The notes under the pieces: model-generated
Databases searched by the model: none
Seen by the model: only the letters and a program-made list of their open reading frames with translations
Told to the model about the DNA's origin: nothing
From: Icerya purchasi
Taxonomy: Eukaryota > Arthropoda > Insecta > Hemiptera > Monophlebidae
DNA: 64,000 nucleotides
Reading direction: 5' to 3'
NCBI GenBank assembly: GCA_039619475.1
Contig: CM077116.1
Span: 165,929,363-165,993,362, forward strand
Translations under genes and position numbers: made by a program
Shown: in pieces, positions 24,012 through 36,714 of the stretch
Numbering within the stretch: the first letter of the stretch is position 1
Layout: every line of letters begins with the position of its first letter

Positions 24012-24033
24012 AAGTTGTTACATGTAACAACTT
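24012..24033. repeat. 22-bp perfect palindrome of the transposon terminal motif
   Basis: Two inverted copies of AAGTTGTTACA meet head to head, forming a perfect 22-bp palindrome inside the pogo-like element. Partial symmetry continues outward into the GGGG/CCTC flanks. Confidence 0.9.
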
Positions 24034-24179
24034 GCCTCAAAATTTGTATTACCTTTGATTTTGGGGATGAAACCACATATTATTAGTTTTCATCTGTCAA
24101 ATCACCACCTTCAATAAACAATGCCGATTCATGATCTCCCAGGTTTGGCGAAAGATTCACTGCCACTTGCCCTAAATCC

Positions 24180-25056
24180 TGCAAATATCATGGGTGGGGA
24201 TTTAAATCGACAGGAGTATACCCTTCAATCGTGATGTTTTTTAAGACAATGACTTTGCACATTCTTATGTTACTGATCGTCCATATTCCAATCCAGAAAC
24301 AGATTGTCCCACATCCTCGCAGAACACCTCCAATTTGACACTAGACCTGGAAAACCGGAACTGTTAGATTCTGCACCTCAACCGAACATAAGCACCGATG
24401 AAATCATACAGGCAATCGAAACAGCAACAAATTCAACACCTGATGATACCTTTAAAAATATTAATCATCTTCTTCGCAAGGTAAAGAACGTTTAACTCTG
24501 CATTACCGACTCCAGATTCGTCAAGCTTTCAAAAAGAAAATGAAATTGGGTTATATCGATGCCAGGTCCATCTGGTGCACAAAGTAAATTTGAAAATTTT
24601 TCGCCTTCAAAAATAGGACCCTTTCCCCAGGCAAAAGCTCGAAAACAATCCATCCGTAGTCGTCGTAAACGCAAATCCGCTGTATTAACCGATACACTGG
24701 AAACAGAAGCATTAGCAGAAGAGTATGAAGAAAAACTGGCCAAGACAAAAAAAAAAAAAAAAAAAAAAAAACTGCGATAAAAATAAAGGAAAAGGAAAAG
24801 GTAAAGGAAAGGCCTCGAAAATGGGTAAAGAAAGAAAAGATAAGGCGAAGAAAAAAATATTGGATTCAGATTCAGACTCGGATACTGATGAATGGTATTT
24901 AGTTTGTAGCGAAAGTTACAGCACTTTTAAAAAAGAAGAGTGGGTAGAATGTATAGAATGCAAAATGTGGGCCCATGTCAAATGTGTAAAAACGTTCACT
25001 CATTTATTTGCATTAATTGCAATTGTGATGAAGACAGATTTAATACTTGTATGTGA
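24180..25056 (+). pseudogene. pogo-like transposase, C-terminal remnant with PHD-like finger
   Basis: The remnant starts with GFKSTGVYPFNRDVF followed by DNDFAHSYVTDRP, a signature of pogo/Tigger (jerky-type) transposases just after the catalytic domain. Next come MPGPSGAQSK, GPFPQAKARKQ and a Lys-rich basic stretch containing a long A-run (24748-24771), then an acidic DSDSDSDTDE segment. Last is a PHD-like zinc finger: CSESYS, WVECIECKMWAHVKC and, in another frame, FICINCNC. At least three frame changes or stops break it (near 24260, 24365 and 25000). It cannot encode an active transposase. The PHD-like tail is known in insect pogo derivatives. Confidence 0.75.
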
Positions 25057-26010
25057 TATTGTTACTTACCTCTATAAAAATTATTATATATTTTTTTCTA
25101 TCCTACTCTATCTCATTTAAATAGTAATAAGCGCCCCTTATTAATGTTAGAATGCAAAGTTTTTTAGTTTAATAAAAGTGCCATATTGATTAAAATAACT
25201 AAAAGTTATTATTTATCTAATGAAATTTGTTTGCAGCAGACGAAGTTTATTTGCAATTTTAGTAATAAAAATGTTGTTTTGCCTAGGAATTGAAGACACT
25301 CACTGCCATAGTAATTTGATTTTACTGTTAAATAGTTTAAAAATTAAGAAACAGATACTATAATTACAGATTATTATTATAAGATTGTTTAAAATGTTCG
25401 TTTTGTTTATAACATTTAAAAATAAAGATTACATTTTGATTTATCTTTGATGATTTTATTTATTTATCTACCGTAACAACGTGCCCCGAAGGTATAACAA
25501 TTAGCCCCGAATCGGGGGCAAGTTGTTACAATCGAATTTTTTACTTAAATTGCCTATTCTGAAAAAACAACGTAAATTTTAATAATTTTTCAGTAATATT
25601 TTACTAGCTGAATAGTTATATTATCGATAAAAACAATCAAATGTATAAATTATGTGATAGGCTTTGTCATATTGACAATTATCTAAAAATTGTAACAACG
25701 TGCCCCGCCCTAATCGCTTTCGTTGATTGTATACATAAATATTTTTTAGTTTTCTTGTTAAAAGAAGTCAAACTCGTCACATTATACTATCGGATATAAT
25801 ACTTTTTTTCATTATAATGTAATGAAAAAGTCAAATTTAGTGCTTGTGAAAATCATAAACAAGCTTCGTAAGTTTCAAAAAATTCGAAAAAGAATAATAA
25901 TATTACAAAAATGTTTAAACGCATACAAATACACACGCACAGGAGTGATGGGTGAAAATACATACGATATTACAAAATTGAATATCTTCGTTTTGAATTT
26001 AGTACTTTAA

Positions 26011-26036
26011 GAAACATCATGCTTGACCGACCTTGT
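26011..26036 (+). repeat. 26-bp dispersed block, copy 1
   Basis: GAAACATCATGCTTGAC followed by a CTTGTT end, matching 35385-35410 at 24 of 26 bases. Flanks differ. Confidence 0.6.
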
Positions 26037-29000
26037 TCCTATTAGTTTTATCCGCCAATATTTCCGTCTACGACTCTGTATAAGTTTATAATATTTGTTT
26101 TATTCGCGGAAAATATATTATTAGTTTCTTAATCGCTTTTTGTAAATTATGCGTATCCATATTTTCGACATATTATTATTATTATTATTACTGTTATTGC
26201 GGCATTTGATTGTTGTGATTAGAAACGCCCCAATCAATTCTACACAAAAAAATTAAAGTGTTCATCATCGATCGACGAAATTGGGGGACATTTAAATTGG
26301 TAACTTTAATGTAAAATGATTTCCCATTATAATTATTCTACGCGCTCGAAGTAAATAACATTATAGCCGAAAGATTTTAGTCTGAATAAAAACAGTTTAG
26401 CAATCATCGGTTTCTATGCTCTCTTTTTTTCACCGAATAAACGGGGACAATAATTTAATTAAACGGAACAATCAAAATCGAATACGACCGGCAAATAATC
26501 AAATAATTAACTTTTGTAAAGCAAAAAAAAAGCCAAGCAATCGTATAACGCAATTTTCGAAAAATTAACAAATGCAACTCCCATTTCATATAACCTATTA
26601 AAATATTTCTGTCCTGTAAGTCATCGTAGACGACGCTGAATTGAGTTTTAATGAAAAGGTAAATAAATAATTTTAAAAAAACAAACAAAAAACAATCCAT
26701 GTGTTTTCGTCCGATAAGTAAATTTCACACTCCCATTTACAGGGGACAATTTGCTTTTCGCATTTTATGAAAAATAGAGAATCGTTCAAATGACAAAAAA
26801 AGTACAGTTTTCTGTCTGCTGCTATTCGAAAAACGATTCATTGAAAATACCGTCCTAGACTGGCTTATGTTTCATTGTAACAGAGAGTTCCTTCATGCGA
26901 AGCATTAATTACCTATATTATCTTACATACATAGAATGTAAAAAACATTTCTATCAAAAGGAAAGAAAATGAATGAAATAAACTCACTAAAACACCTAGC
27001 TTCTAATAACAATTATAGTGAAAATTTTGTCAAACAATTAAATAAAAAATATAATAAAAGTATAAAATACAAAAACAGTAAGAAAGATATAAGACAAATA
27101 AATTATGAATAACGTTAAAGATATTTGTATTAATTTCTGCGGCTCCATTCGACAGATTCCCAATATCTATATTCCCCTTATTCAATCCATCGTAATTGTC
27201 ACACTTAATCTTATTCCAGAACTGTATTATAATGATGTCATGCTTGAAAACTATAGTCTAGTAGTAGAACAACGCGAGAACAATGAGAGCGACCAGGACA
27301 ACTGACCTTCTATAAAAAAAGGTTAACTTTTCAATTAAGGTAGCTGCCTCATATAAATACCGCTCTGATTTAGACTGCTACAGGTATATACTAATATATT
27401 TACGCGTTTATCTCCGCTGCGGTCGATGAACGAACACCTGTAACTTAGCTAAACCAAAATCAGTTCGCCAAATACCGACGGATTATATAAAACACACGCA
27501 GCCATTCTGCACATCACAAAGCACATTCGTTTGGCACACACGTACCCCCTGATACTATGTTACGCGATCGGTATTGCAGTCGCAATGTGCAAATTATGTG
27601 CCGTCACTAACTATCTGCTGCTGATTCTTACTCTCCACTACAATTTTAAGAGTTTCTAGTTAATTTCTACGCAAGTTCAAACCAATAACTACTAATGATG
27701 TACATTAAAGCGTGTAAGAAATAAAATAACCCGTGCAAGTTGAAGTAAAGGAATTCGAATAACGATTAAACGTTTTTTAATATAAATGTAAAATACGCGT
27801 TAAACCAATATGTCCTTTCTAAAAGAAAACTTGCTTAGCGATCTGAGAGGAGAAAAAAAAAGTTTTTCCTCGATATCCTCTATTAGCTATTTCGATACTA
27901 ATTTTTATAGCAATGGGGCAGCGCTGAATTTAAGTGTGATTTACTAAACACATTTCACATCTTGCATTCACATTACAGATGGGCAACGGGCTTAGATCGT
28001 GCTAGCCAGAACATCTCTCGTAAAAGTTTTGCCGTCTAAGCCGCCCGCGAATAGGAAACCTCATCCCATAAGTTCGTATCCCGAAAAATCTCTACGAATT
28101 TCCCTTCCGGCTTCTGAAATATCGCCCCTTCCACTTCCAACAGACTTTGTGAATGCCAAGCAGCACCCTTCGCTCACTGATCCCCTTACAATGACACAGT
28201 TACAAGCATCCTCACCAAATCTTTCATTGCCACAACTGCATCCGTCCTTCAGTTAATTAAAACTACTCTAAAGTAAATTGTCTTCAAGACCTAACGTACT
28301 GTAATAATCTAGTACGTCAGGTAATAAATTAATCTATTCGATAAGAGAAAAAACATTCTTTTCCCCCTTAAGCGCCGATTTAACACAATTTTTTCATATT
28401 TCCCGATTGCTTATTTTTGGTAAAAAAGACTCTTGTATGGTAATTCGAAATTCAGCTGGCTTCCCCGATCGCTGTTGAATGGGAATTCTCATACAAAGTT
28501 GATACGTACATATAATTTGCTAGTTCTCTTCTTGGCGTACAGAGTGTAACATTTCACTTTTTGCTTTTTCAAGATTCGAGAATTTTCTTTCCGTTACCAG
28601 TCGAACAGTTTGATCCTTCAATCAATTAATGGCATTCTTTATCTTGACTGATTTTTACAGCTCTCGGCCAATGCCTTAAATTAATATCTCTCTTCCGCCG
28701 TAAAAAAATAAAATAAAAAATAAAAGAAAACCCGTTTTTTTTTTTTTTTTTTTTTTAAATTTTCATTAACTCTGCATTAATAATTTAGCATTTCCCGGTC
28801 CGACTTGAACTGTAACGTTTTTTTCTTTTATTTACTTTTTTCATTTGTTATACCTGGAATTATTTCTAGTTCGCGGATGATCTTTCACACATGGTATCGT
28901 ATTAAAACACGTTCGTGATCGTTTTATAACAGTATTTGTAATTTATTTAGTTATTTTCTATCGTTTCAAGTATGATTTTTATGACTTCTAAATTGCACAT

Positions 29001-29064
29001 CCGAAGTTATTTCGCTTAACTCTATATCATTATTACATACTAGCTACAATTCATTTATATAATA

Positions 29065-29068
<4 letters not shown>

Positions 29069-29109
<41 letters not shown>
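29069..29109. repeat. (TA)n microsatellite
   Basis: About 40 bases of alternating T and A. Confidence 0.95.
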
Positions 29110-29111
<2 letters not shown>

Positions 29112-30097
29112 CGTACAAGATCGTAGGAATAGGATTTTTTTAATGGAGCCCATTCGTCTGCGCCACTTAGGTATAAATTGTGTTCTTAATCAGCATGCCA
29201 TCTCGATTTCTGCCCGTCTTATCCCCTACCATAGTCTACTCTTGTCTGCATTCAGTATCGGTGTGTCGTTATCGCTTATTATCGATTTTTAATTCGCTAA
29301 AACTCGAAATTTTTCTATAATTATTTTTCCCACTAGGGCAACAAAACAAGAATATTTTTCAAATTTGTATTTACTTTAGAACACATTTTCTTCATCGTCA
29401 CCGGGTTTTCCTTTTATCACGCATTCCTGCCTTTCCTATTTAGTATTACACACATAGAGGCTTTATTTGCTAAACAATATAACAACTCCACTGAAACGTT
29501 GTCATCGCAGTCCGGTGTTCTCTCTTTTGAATTTTTTTTTTATTTATTTTTTTGTAAAGCGTATTCGTAATATGTAAATTAAAGCAAACTGTTTCAACGT
29601 TTTAGTCCGTTCATTGTCTTCAACATTTCCTTTATATTCTATCCAGGACACTTTGCGAATTTTCTGCCTGCCCTGACACTAACATATCCCATTGTAACAG
29701 GATACTTTGCCTTTGTTCGAGCTGTCGCAAACATCGCATCTAGAGATCGTCGCGAAATAAATTTACCATTTCTTTATCCCTCGCAAGCATCCAAGATTTA
29801 TTCGTGTATTTTCACATTTGGTAAGTAATTTTCACTGTTACTCTACGTATTGTACGTGCGCGAGTCTAAACGGTATTATCGCAATTTTTTTCAGCACATT
29901 TTTTACTTTTACGACAATATCGCACGTGAATTTCTCCATTTGCCAATTACGTTTCGCATAACTCAACTTTTAGCGTATTTTATCGAGTTCTTCTTCCTGC
30001 TCTAATATTTCTATAAACGGATAGCTTCCCAAATTATAAGTTATTCTGAGTAATAGGGCCGCCTTCATTTAATTATTACACTTTTACTTGGACTAAT

Positions 30098-30165
30098 CAG
30101 GGACGGATTAAGGATTTACGGGGCCCGGGGCTAATCTTGAATGAAAGGCCCGGGACTAATATTGA
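30098..30165 (+). mobile_element. Isolated hAT-type transposon end
   Basis: CAGGGACGGATTAAGGATTT followed by a GGGGCCCGGGGCT block is typical of a hAT terminal repeat (compare CAGAGGCAGATC at 44337). No matching inverted end was found downstream, so it is a truncated or solo end. An AGGCCCGGGACTAAT echo follows 30 bp later. Confidence 0.5.
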
Positions 30166-31024
30166 ATGAGTCCTCCTTTCCCGTCGAAGAAAAAATCGTG
30201 AAAAAATTCATTGTTATACATGTGAAAAAAAAAACAAACAATAAAAAAAAAAAAAAAAATTATAACCTACCATGGCCTTTAAAATTAAAATCCTGCTCTT
30301 TTTAAAAAATCAACTTCCTTACTTTAACAAACTGAATCCTACCTAAATTGAACGTCAAATAAGAAATTTCGTATACACACCCATACTCATACCCACACAC
30401 ACACACACACACGCTTGCAATGCTGACGGCACCAGAATATACTCAGATCCCAAGTTATGAGCGAGCATAGAAACCCGTTCCTCGCAGATAGAACTCTAAC
30501 AGTGGCTCATGAAGAATATCTACATCTAAAACTGCATTCTTGCAGAAAAGGAAATCGATGGCGGAATATATTGGCTAACTATTAACAGTTGGCGGTTGAA
30601 CGTACAAACAATCGATTAAGAATAGGACACAAAAGCCACGATTGCACATACCGCATCGAACATTTACACACCCATATCATAACGAACTAAAGTATTCCTC
30701 AGTTTTTAGGTTTAAAAAGTAAATTTAAATTTCAGCGTCGACAGATGATAATTTTGAGAGTTATTAGCCTGTTTACATTACAACATCAAATTTATAATAC
30801 GATGGTGTAATGTTCCTTTATTTACTTGAATTTTACGCATATTTAATTTTCTAACGTGGATTTAAATTTTTTTATATACACTTGTACACGTTTTAAATAT
30901 TTCTCATATTACACGAATAAAAGTCTAATTCGTTTCTGCGAGTGTGTCATAATCTTAGTTATACATATATATATTATAATCTTTTTATGCATACGTGAAT
31001 TACGTATGTTATTTTTAAAAGTTT

Positions 31025-31450
31025 GATGCGGAAACGATGACATACACAGCTAAAATGATTAATAATTTGAAAGCTTGTGAGATGTGGTTCCACAGAAGAA
31101 TGTTGCGCATCCCATGGACGTGGAAGTTAAGCAACATTCGTATTGCAATTAGCCAAGACTGAACGAAATGTAGTTGAAACAATACAGAAACGCAAGATAA
31201 AATACTTCACACACACGTTATACGAGGAAAGAAATATAAATTATTAAAACTGATCATACAAGGACAAATTGAAGGTCGAAGAGGTCCAGGGAGAAGAAAG
31301 ATGTCATGGTTAAGTAACATACATCAATAGACTGGGATAAAATCAGTGGAAGATCTAATGAGGGCTGCAAAAGGGCGAAAAATCTGAAAATTTGAAATAC
31401 CAAGGATCGTCTACGCGCAGTCATGCGTAAGACACAAGAAGAAGAAGGCT
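31025..31450 (+). pseudogene. LINE 3'-terminal fragment, C-terminus of ORF2
   Basis: Plus-strand frames give KACEMWFHRRMLRIPWTWK, then EGRRGPGRRKMSWLSNI, then SVEDLMRAAKGR, the familiar order at the C-terminus of many insect LINE ORF2 proteins. Several stops and shifts are present. It ends at a short (AAG)n run at 31433-31445, as expected for this type of LINE tail. Only the last 400 bp survived, fitting 5' truncation on insertion. Confidence 0.75.
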
Positions 31451-31459
31451 GCCGTGTGA

Positions 31460-33435
31460 AATTAAAAATTTTCTTTGGTGTTAGAATTTTTTGAATAAAA
31501 TCTTCCGAATATAAACGTTCAAAGTTCAGACGGAGGAACGTTTTTGTTCAATTAGCAATGTAGTATAAAGTTCATATTATACGGTGATGATGTGTAGCAT
31601 TCAAATGTTTTCAGGTGACTAAAATCGTTGTATTCCTAAGGTTCCACCGACACGCAAGCATATATAATCGCTATGCAGCTTTGAAAATTTGAATTTCTAC
31701 CTTAGGCTTTGCTAATAGTGAAGGTTTTATATGGCATTTTGTCGATTAACAAAAAAATTGAAAGAGAGCAAATGAGGGAGTAAAAGAAGGATACCTTTTT
31801 GATCTTTCTGATTTAGCCGCCGTCTCATTTATCTTGTTTCTTCAAAAATATTTTACGTTTACTTCCCTTTTTTGATACTAAGTGCCGCTTTACTATGTCA
31901 TTATTTCCCTCCAGCCAACCGAAGTTTAATATTACTCTAAATTTCTACGAGCATGCAATGTTTAATAGCGCAAAATTTTCCACAAAAGCTTGATTAAATT
32001 TTCCACTAATCCTTAATGGCATCAAGTTTTATCACCGTCATCAATTGTATTCACGTTTTTTTGACGACTACGCCATTTAACTTTTATAATAAAGCAACCT
32101 CTTTATGACAAAGAAGCTATTCTTCTGCTTTATCACAAAATCATGCCTCCCCTGCAGTTGAAAGTGTAGCAACTCTTACTTTTTGATCGGATCTTGCACG
32201 ATCGATGGCGATCAGGCCATTTTGTTTTTAACTTCTTAACATTAGTACACGTCAGAATTGGTACGGATAAGTTATTTTCTAATCAGAACTAGTAAGAAGT
32301 TCACAATTTTTGGTAATTTATTCCCGGTTTAATGTGCTGAACTGTTAGACTACTTCCGATGCAACTTTAATATTGTCCCAAACAACAACTACAATAGCCC
32401 TAAATTCAGATATCCGTTCATTCTTTGCTACTGTACAAATTCAAAAACTATTTGAAACAAAACTATACATATATGCAAATATTACCGTAAGTGATGGGAT
32501 AAGCGCTGAAACAGAGTGAAGAAAAACCGCGATGGTTTCACCTGATAATTGAAGATTTTAGAAAAAAAGTAAGTGGGCGCTGTGAACCTCACCATGAGGG
32601 CAAGTCTCTCTGGACCGCCGGATACTATCTTTTTAAAGCCTACGGCTAAAATTCAAAAGTACGGAACATGCTTTAGCCATCTGCTGGCTCCTGGAATTTA
32701 ATTTTTATGCAAATAAGGGTCTGGGTTCTCACAGAAATTATTGCACAATCTTACTAAGATGCGATGACTTACTGCTGATAATCAGAAACGCCATATATTC
32801 TTATAACTTCGGTGTCGCTTCCGTATGACTCATTTCGTGACGTTTTCTGGCACTTAGATCAAGGTCAAAGCTTCCACACGCTAAAAAGAAGAGGCAGAGA
32901 AACGTCTAGTACAGGAAAGTAGCGAATCCATGCTTCAATCTTCTTCGCCCACCGAAGGTCATCGTCCAACCAAAACGCTATCTGAGTTTTTAATAGACTA
33001 TATATCGAACAAATGAGCACGCCAAGAAGATGGTAGTTATTGAATTTGCTTTGTTGTTTTGTTCGCAAGTACAGCACAGAGCTCTCTTTCTAACCACTGG
33101 AATTGTTTGAACGGGGTTTGAGATCGATTTCGTAAATTTCGAACGGACTCTGAGGTACTGACCAAAAGGGGGTGAATTTTTCTTCCTCATTCTTAAATTC
33201 TAATATCCGGTTGCAGAATGGCAAATAGTCTGAATGAACACTATGATACGATGGTAAGGAAAAGAATACTGTAACTTAAATTGAAGAAGCAATATGGTCC
33301 ACCAGTCTGAAGTATCAAGAGGAACCGTATGCGTTTGAAATTCCAGTGAATAGCACTGTATTGCTGGAAAAGAAAAATACTGAACTTTTATAGAATTCGG
33401 CAAACCTAGCGTTTAATTTTTGCTAGATAATTTAT
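31460..33435. other. Noncoding stretch, no gene seen
   Basis: No domain or RNA gene was found. It holds the inverted copy of a short dispersed repeat at 32637-32679. Confidence 0.5.
32637..32679 (-). repeat. Short dispersed repeat, copy 2
   Basis: Reverse complement of the block at 6235-6277, sharing GGCTAAAGCATGTTCC and TTTTAGCCGTAGGCT. Confidence 0.6.
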
Positions 33436-33439
33436 GCCA

Positions 33440-33911
33440 ATTAAAAAAAATGGTGCAGTCATGAGGACTGCCGACAGAAGTGAAAACTTAAAACTATGAA
33501 ATAACAGTGTTTTTTGTTGTTTTTTTTTGAATTTGTGAAATTCAAAATATAAAACAAAAGTAGAAATTCTTTGATAAAAGCAAAATATTACGGTTGAAAA
33601 ATTATACAGAACCCCACTTTGGATTTAAAAAAACAGCAAAAAAAAACATGTTCACGTAAAAAGTAGCTCTAATAAAAAAGTAGAGAAAACCAAAACATAT
33701 CTGAAAGGTATATACAGCGGTCCGCTTTGTAGGGAAATTATAGCTGAGCTTATAACTTTACATTTAGACCCTCCAGGCGTCGAAATCTCAAAAGTTTTGA
33801 AAAAAGTTTTTTTTTCCCCTGGCGTTTGATATACACCTATATATATTGTTGTAAACTACTTGTCGAGATCGAATACGTATTTCATTTCCTCAACGAAACC
33901 TTCGGAGTTGG
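33440..33911 (+). repeat. NR noncoding repeat, copy C, left part
   Basis: Same ordered blocks as copies A and B (AATTCAAAATATAAAACAAA, GAAAACCAAAACATATCTGA, AGACCCTCCAGGCGTCGAAA, CTCAACGAAACCTTCGGAGT). The sequence stops at 33911 and resumes at 34958, so the repeat was split by a later insertion. Confidence 0.7.
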
Positions 33912-34957
33912 AGTCCAGAGGAGGCAGTGAATTTGTTCGGTACTAATTTTCGCAGTCAGCAAACATCGATAGAATTATTTAGTTAGTAATTCTAAGCAAA
34001 ATTCATATATATATATATCAATAGGGTCGGGGATTTTCCGATGGGTTGAGACGGAAAATGCGTTGGAACATACAAATACTTTTTTTTTCAGTGATAAAAA
34101 TTATTCTAATAGTACTACGAGATATACTGAAGGTAAGTGAAATAATAGTTTGTCTAATCTGTGAGTACGGGTAATACGTCTGGCAAGTGGAAAACTGAAA
34201 AAAGAAAATCATCAGAACAATTTCCCTTATTTTTGCAGTTCTGAAAATTTATCAGATAATGGTCCATGTTATAATAACAGTTTAAAATACAATCTGGCTA
34301 ATGTGGAACAACACCCCGAAAGCCTTGCCCCAGACTCGTCTAATGCTCGACAGCGTTAAATTCGGCACCTTCAATATATAGGTAATTGGTGTCATACTTA
34401 CATGTTTTTATTATGAGAGTATTAATCAAATACAAAAAATAAAGTACACTATATAGAGTACAAAATTATAATTGGACAATATAATCTCTACCATGTGACA
34501 AATTTTCAAACCCGGGAAAATAAGAGCAAAAATTTTCTATTATTACAATTTTGAAGATGCCACCAGACTCATTTTCAAATTTCATAAATCAGCCAGACGT
34601 GTATTTTTAATTACAATTCACGATAGTATCAATTTATACGTTAAATTTCAAGCGTGTAAAAATGAGGGTTATGAAATTTTTGAATCCGCAAATTTTCAGT
34701 CAGACGTACTTTCCTCCATTTAAGATAAGCCAGACTGCTATTTTTTCGTAAATTTCATGCTCGACTTTAGTAAATGTAAAATATTTATGACCCGGAAAAT
34801 AAGTGAACTTGTTTTTTTTTTTTTTTTTATCTTTTGAACTCATCCGAAAATTTTAGCCAGACTCAAAGTTTTAATTTTGTATCACTAACAGAACAAACTA
34901 ATTCATATACACTAGCTGCAAAAATAAGTACTAAAAAAATTCACTGCCTCCCAGACT
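33912..34957. mobile_element. 1,046-bp nonautonomous DNA transposon with ~45-bp inverted ends
   Basis: Left end (33912-33957) and right end (34911-34957, inverted) share AGTC-then-GAGGCAGTGAATTT, then GTACTnATTTTnGCAG, with few mismatches. The NR sequence is continuous if this segment is removed, which supports insertion into NR. Inside, CAGAC or CTGGC motifs (complements of the AGTCTGG terminus) recur near 34173, 34293, 34342, 34563, 34594, 34700, 34729 and 34857, like subterminal transposase-binding sites. There is no coding capacity. The flanks GTTGG and ATTGA suggest a short, imperfect target duplication. Superfamily unknown. Confidence 0.65.
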
Positions 34958-35300
34958 ATTGACGAAAAGTTCAAAAAAATCTGTGAACTAAAGTGCCCGC
35001 CTTGCGGTGTGGGCATTATAGACAAAAATTTTTGGACAAGGTTTTAAATATAAGCATCCCGGTATATTTCTCTAGTTTAGAACATCCGGGTTTTCAACTT
35101 TAAAATTGGACTGTCGAAAGCTCGAAAGTTTTGAAAAAATATTTTTTTTCCCCAATCATGTGATATGTTGTTGGAAAGATTGTTGTTTGTCAAAAACGAA
35201 ACTACATTTCATTTTCTTAACGAAACTTTCGAAATTGGCGAAAATTTCAAAAAAGCATGAAAAATGATCTTCCTCTTTTTGCATTTAATTCCTTAAATTC
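34958..35300 (+). repeat. NR noncoding repeat, copy C, right part and second unit
   Basis: Continues the unit broken at 33911 (GCCTTGCGGTGTGGGCATTA, GGACAAGGTTTTAAATATAA), then starts a second unit at about 35113 (GTCGAAAGCTCGAAAG, CATGTGATATGTTGTTGGAA, TTTTCTTAACGAAACTTTCG). Without the insert, the two unit starts (about 33780 and 35113) are about 285 bp apart. Confidence 0.7.
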
Positions 35301-35309
35301 CTTTGTTTT

Positions 35310-36700
35310 ATATTTAGTATTATACGTATATATAAGTGTAAATTATAGTTAACTTTAATTTAACACGCGGAATTCTCAGCGCATGAAACATCATGCTTGA
35401 CTGAACTTGTTTTTTAATTTATGTGATATTTAGAATAAGAAGCAGAACTGTTAGAAATTTGATCAAATATTATACGCAAATGCTATTAATTTATTTTTTA
35501 AAACGTAAAATTTTTTTTCACAAACAGATTTAGAATGCTGGCAAACAAACTATATTTCACTTGAATTTAATCACAGTTTAGCGTTTAATTACGAATTCGT
35601 ATAAAATAATCAAATATAGTAGTCGCAGTTATATTTCACATAAATATCGACAACTATACGAGCTCTGACGACCGGCAGCTCTGAAAAAAGCCTATGTATT
35701 TCTATGTTTTAATTTGAACGAATGTGACAAAAAGCCAAAAAAGAGAAAAGGTATTAATTATTAGAAACGAGAAATTGAGATAATGGAAATAAAAGAAATC
35801 GAAAAAAACTGAATCAACGAGATATAGTCGCAAAAATCGGGACTTAAATCGGTTTTCGCGAACGAAAAATTGAACAAGTGGGACTGTACCATTAAAAAGA
35901 AACATAGTGAGGGCAAAAACTTAAAACCAGCAAACGTAGCAACTACAACTAAGCAACTAAATCTCGACAGCATTTAACCGCAGATTAAATATTAAACAAC
36001 GTGCACAAAATGAAATAAACTTTAAATAAAAAAATGCATACGAATGCAAACAAAAATTAAATATTGAATAAAATGACGTTAGAACGGAAATAAGATGAAT
36101 ATTAAATAAAAATTTTTTCACACAATAATAATAATAATAATTTTTAACGTATCTCTATCTTCGTCGATCATTTTTATATCTTTTTTCGGCTTTTCATAAT
36201 TTTCGCATAGTTGTTCCTATGCGGGGAATGTGCTACACAATATTGGTATTGTCCTCTTTGTATGTTGAAAAGTTTTCAGAGAAACCAACTGAAATCTAGA
36301 ATTTTAATCGATACCCAAAATCCCATCGGTTAATTTTTATCGAATTAAAAGGAAAACTATTTTTAATAATTTCTAATGTTAATTACATGGATTACACCGT
36401 TATTGCACATGTACGGCGATGTTACGTCTGGAATACGTTAATGTATTCGGAAATGCATTTTTGTACGATTACTTTTTTCTCGAACCTAATAAATATGTCT
36501 ACATTGTGTTTAATTAGATTCACAACGCAATGCGGTTTTGTAACGAATTTAAGTCTACTTTGTCGCGGCGTTTTTACAAAAACCTATGTCTCAGTTTCAC
36601 TCCTCGACTACAAATAGAGTCTAGTTATTCATCGTCAAATGATGTAAATAACATAATACGATACCGTCAAACGGCGGGTAAATGCAATAGTTTGGAGCGC
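35310..36700. other. AT-rich noncoding stretch, no gene seen
   Basis: Holds the second copy of the 26-bp block at 35385-35410 and an (AAT)n-like run at 36123-36140. Open frames are short and lack domains. Confidence 0.5.
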
Positions 36701-36714
36701 TTTCGTGTAAATTT

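Larger units (their letters stand above)
23617..25710 (+). mobile_element. pogo/Tigger-like DNA transposon, internally deleted
   Basis: Inverted termini share GGCACGTTGTTACAA: left at 23627-23641, right (inverted) at 25690-25706. The right end is followed by TA, and TA also occurs just before the left end, as expected for pogo-family insertion. Motifs of the type GGCA(A/C)GTTGTTAC recur at 23642, 24009, 24022 (inverted), 25473 (inverted) and 25518. Between them lies the C-terminal part of a pogo-like transposase. At about 2.1 kb it has lost the DNA-binding and DDE regions. Confidence 0.7.
25720..30095. other. Long AT-rich noncoding stretch, no gene seen
   Basis: No domain or RNA gene was recognised. 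It holds a 26-bp block shared with 35385-35410 (26011-26036), a T-run at 28737-28756 and a (TA)n run at 29069-29109. A P/S-rich open frame at 27999-28256 has no recognisable domain and an upstream in-frame stop. Confidence 0.5.

Noticed and set aside
27999..28256. P/S-rich open frame of 85 codons after a possible acceptor (CATTACAG at 27971-27978)
   Set aside because: An in-frame TAG lies at 27993 between the acceptor and the frame, it begins with GTG, and no domain is visible.
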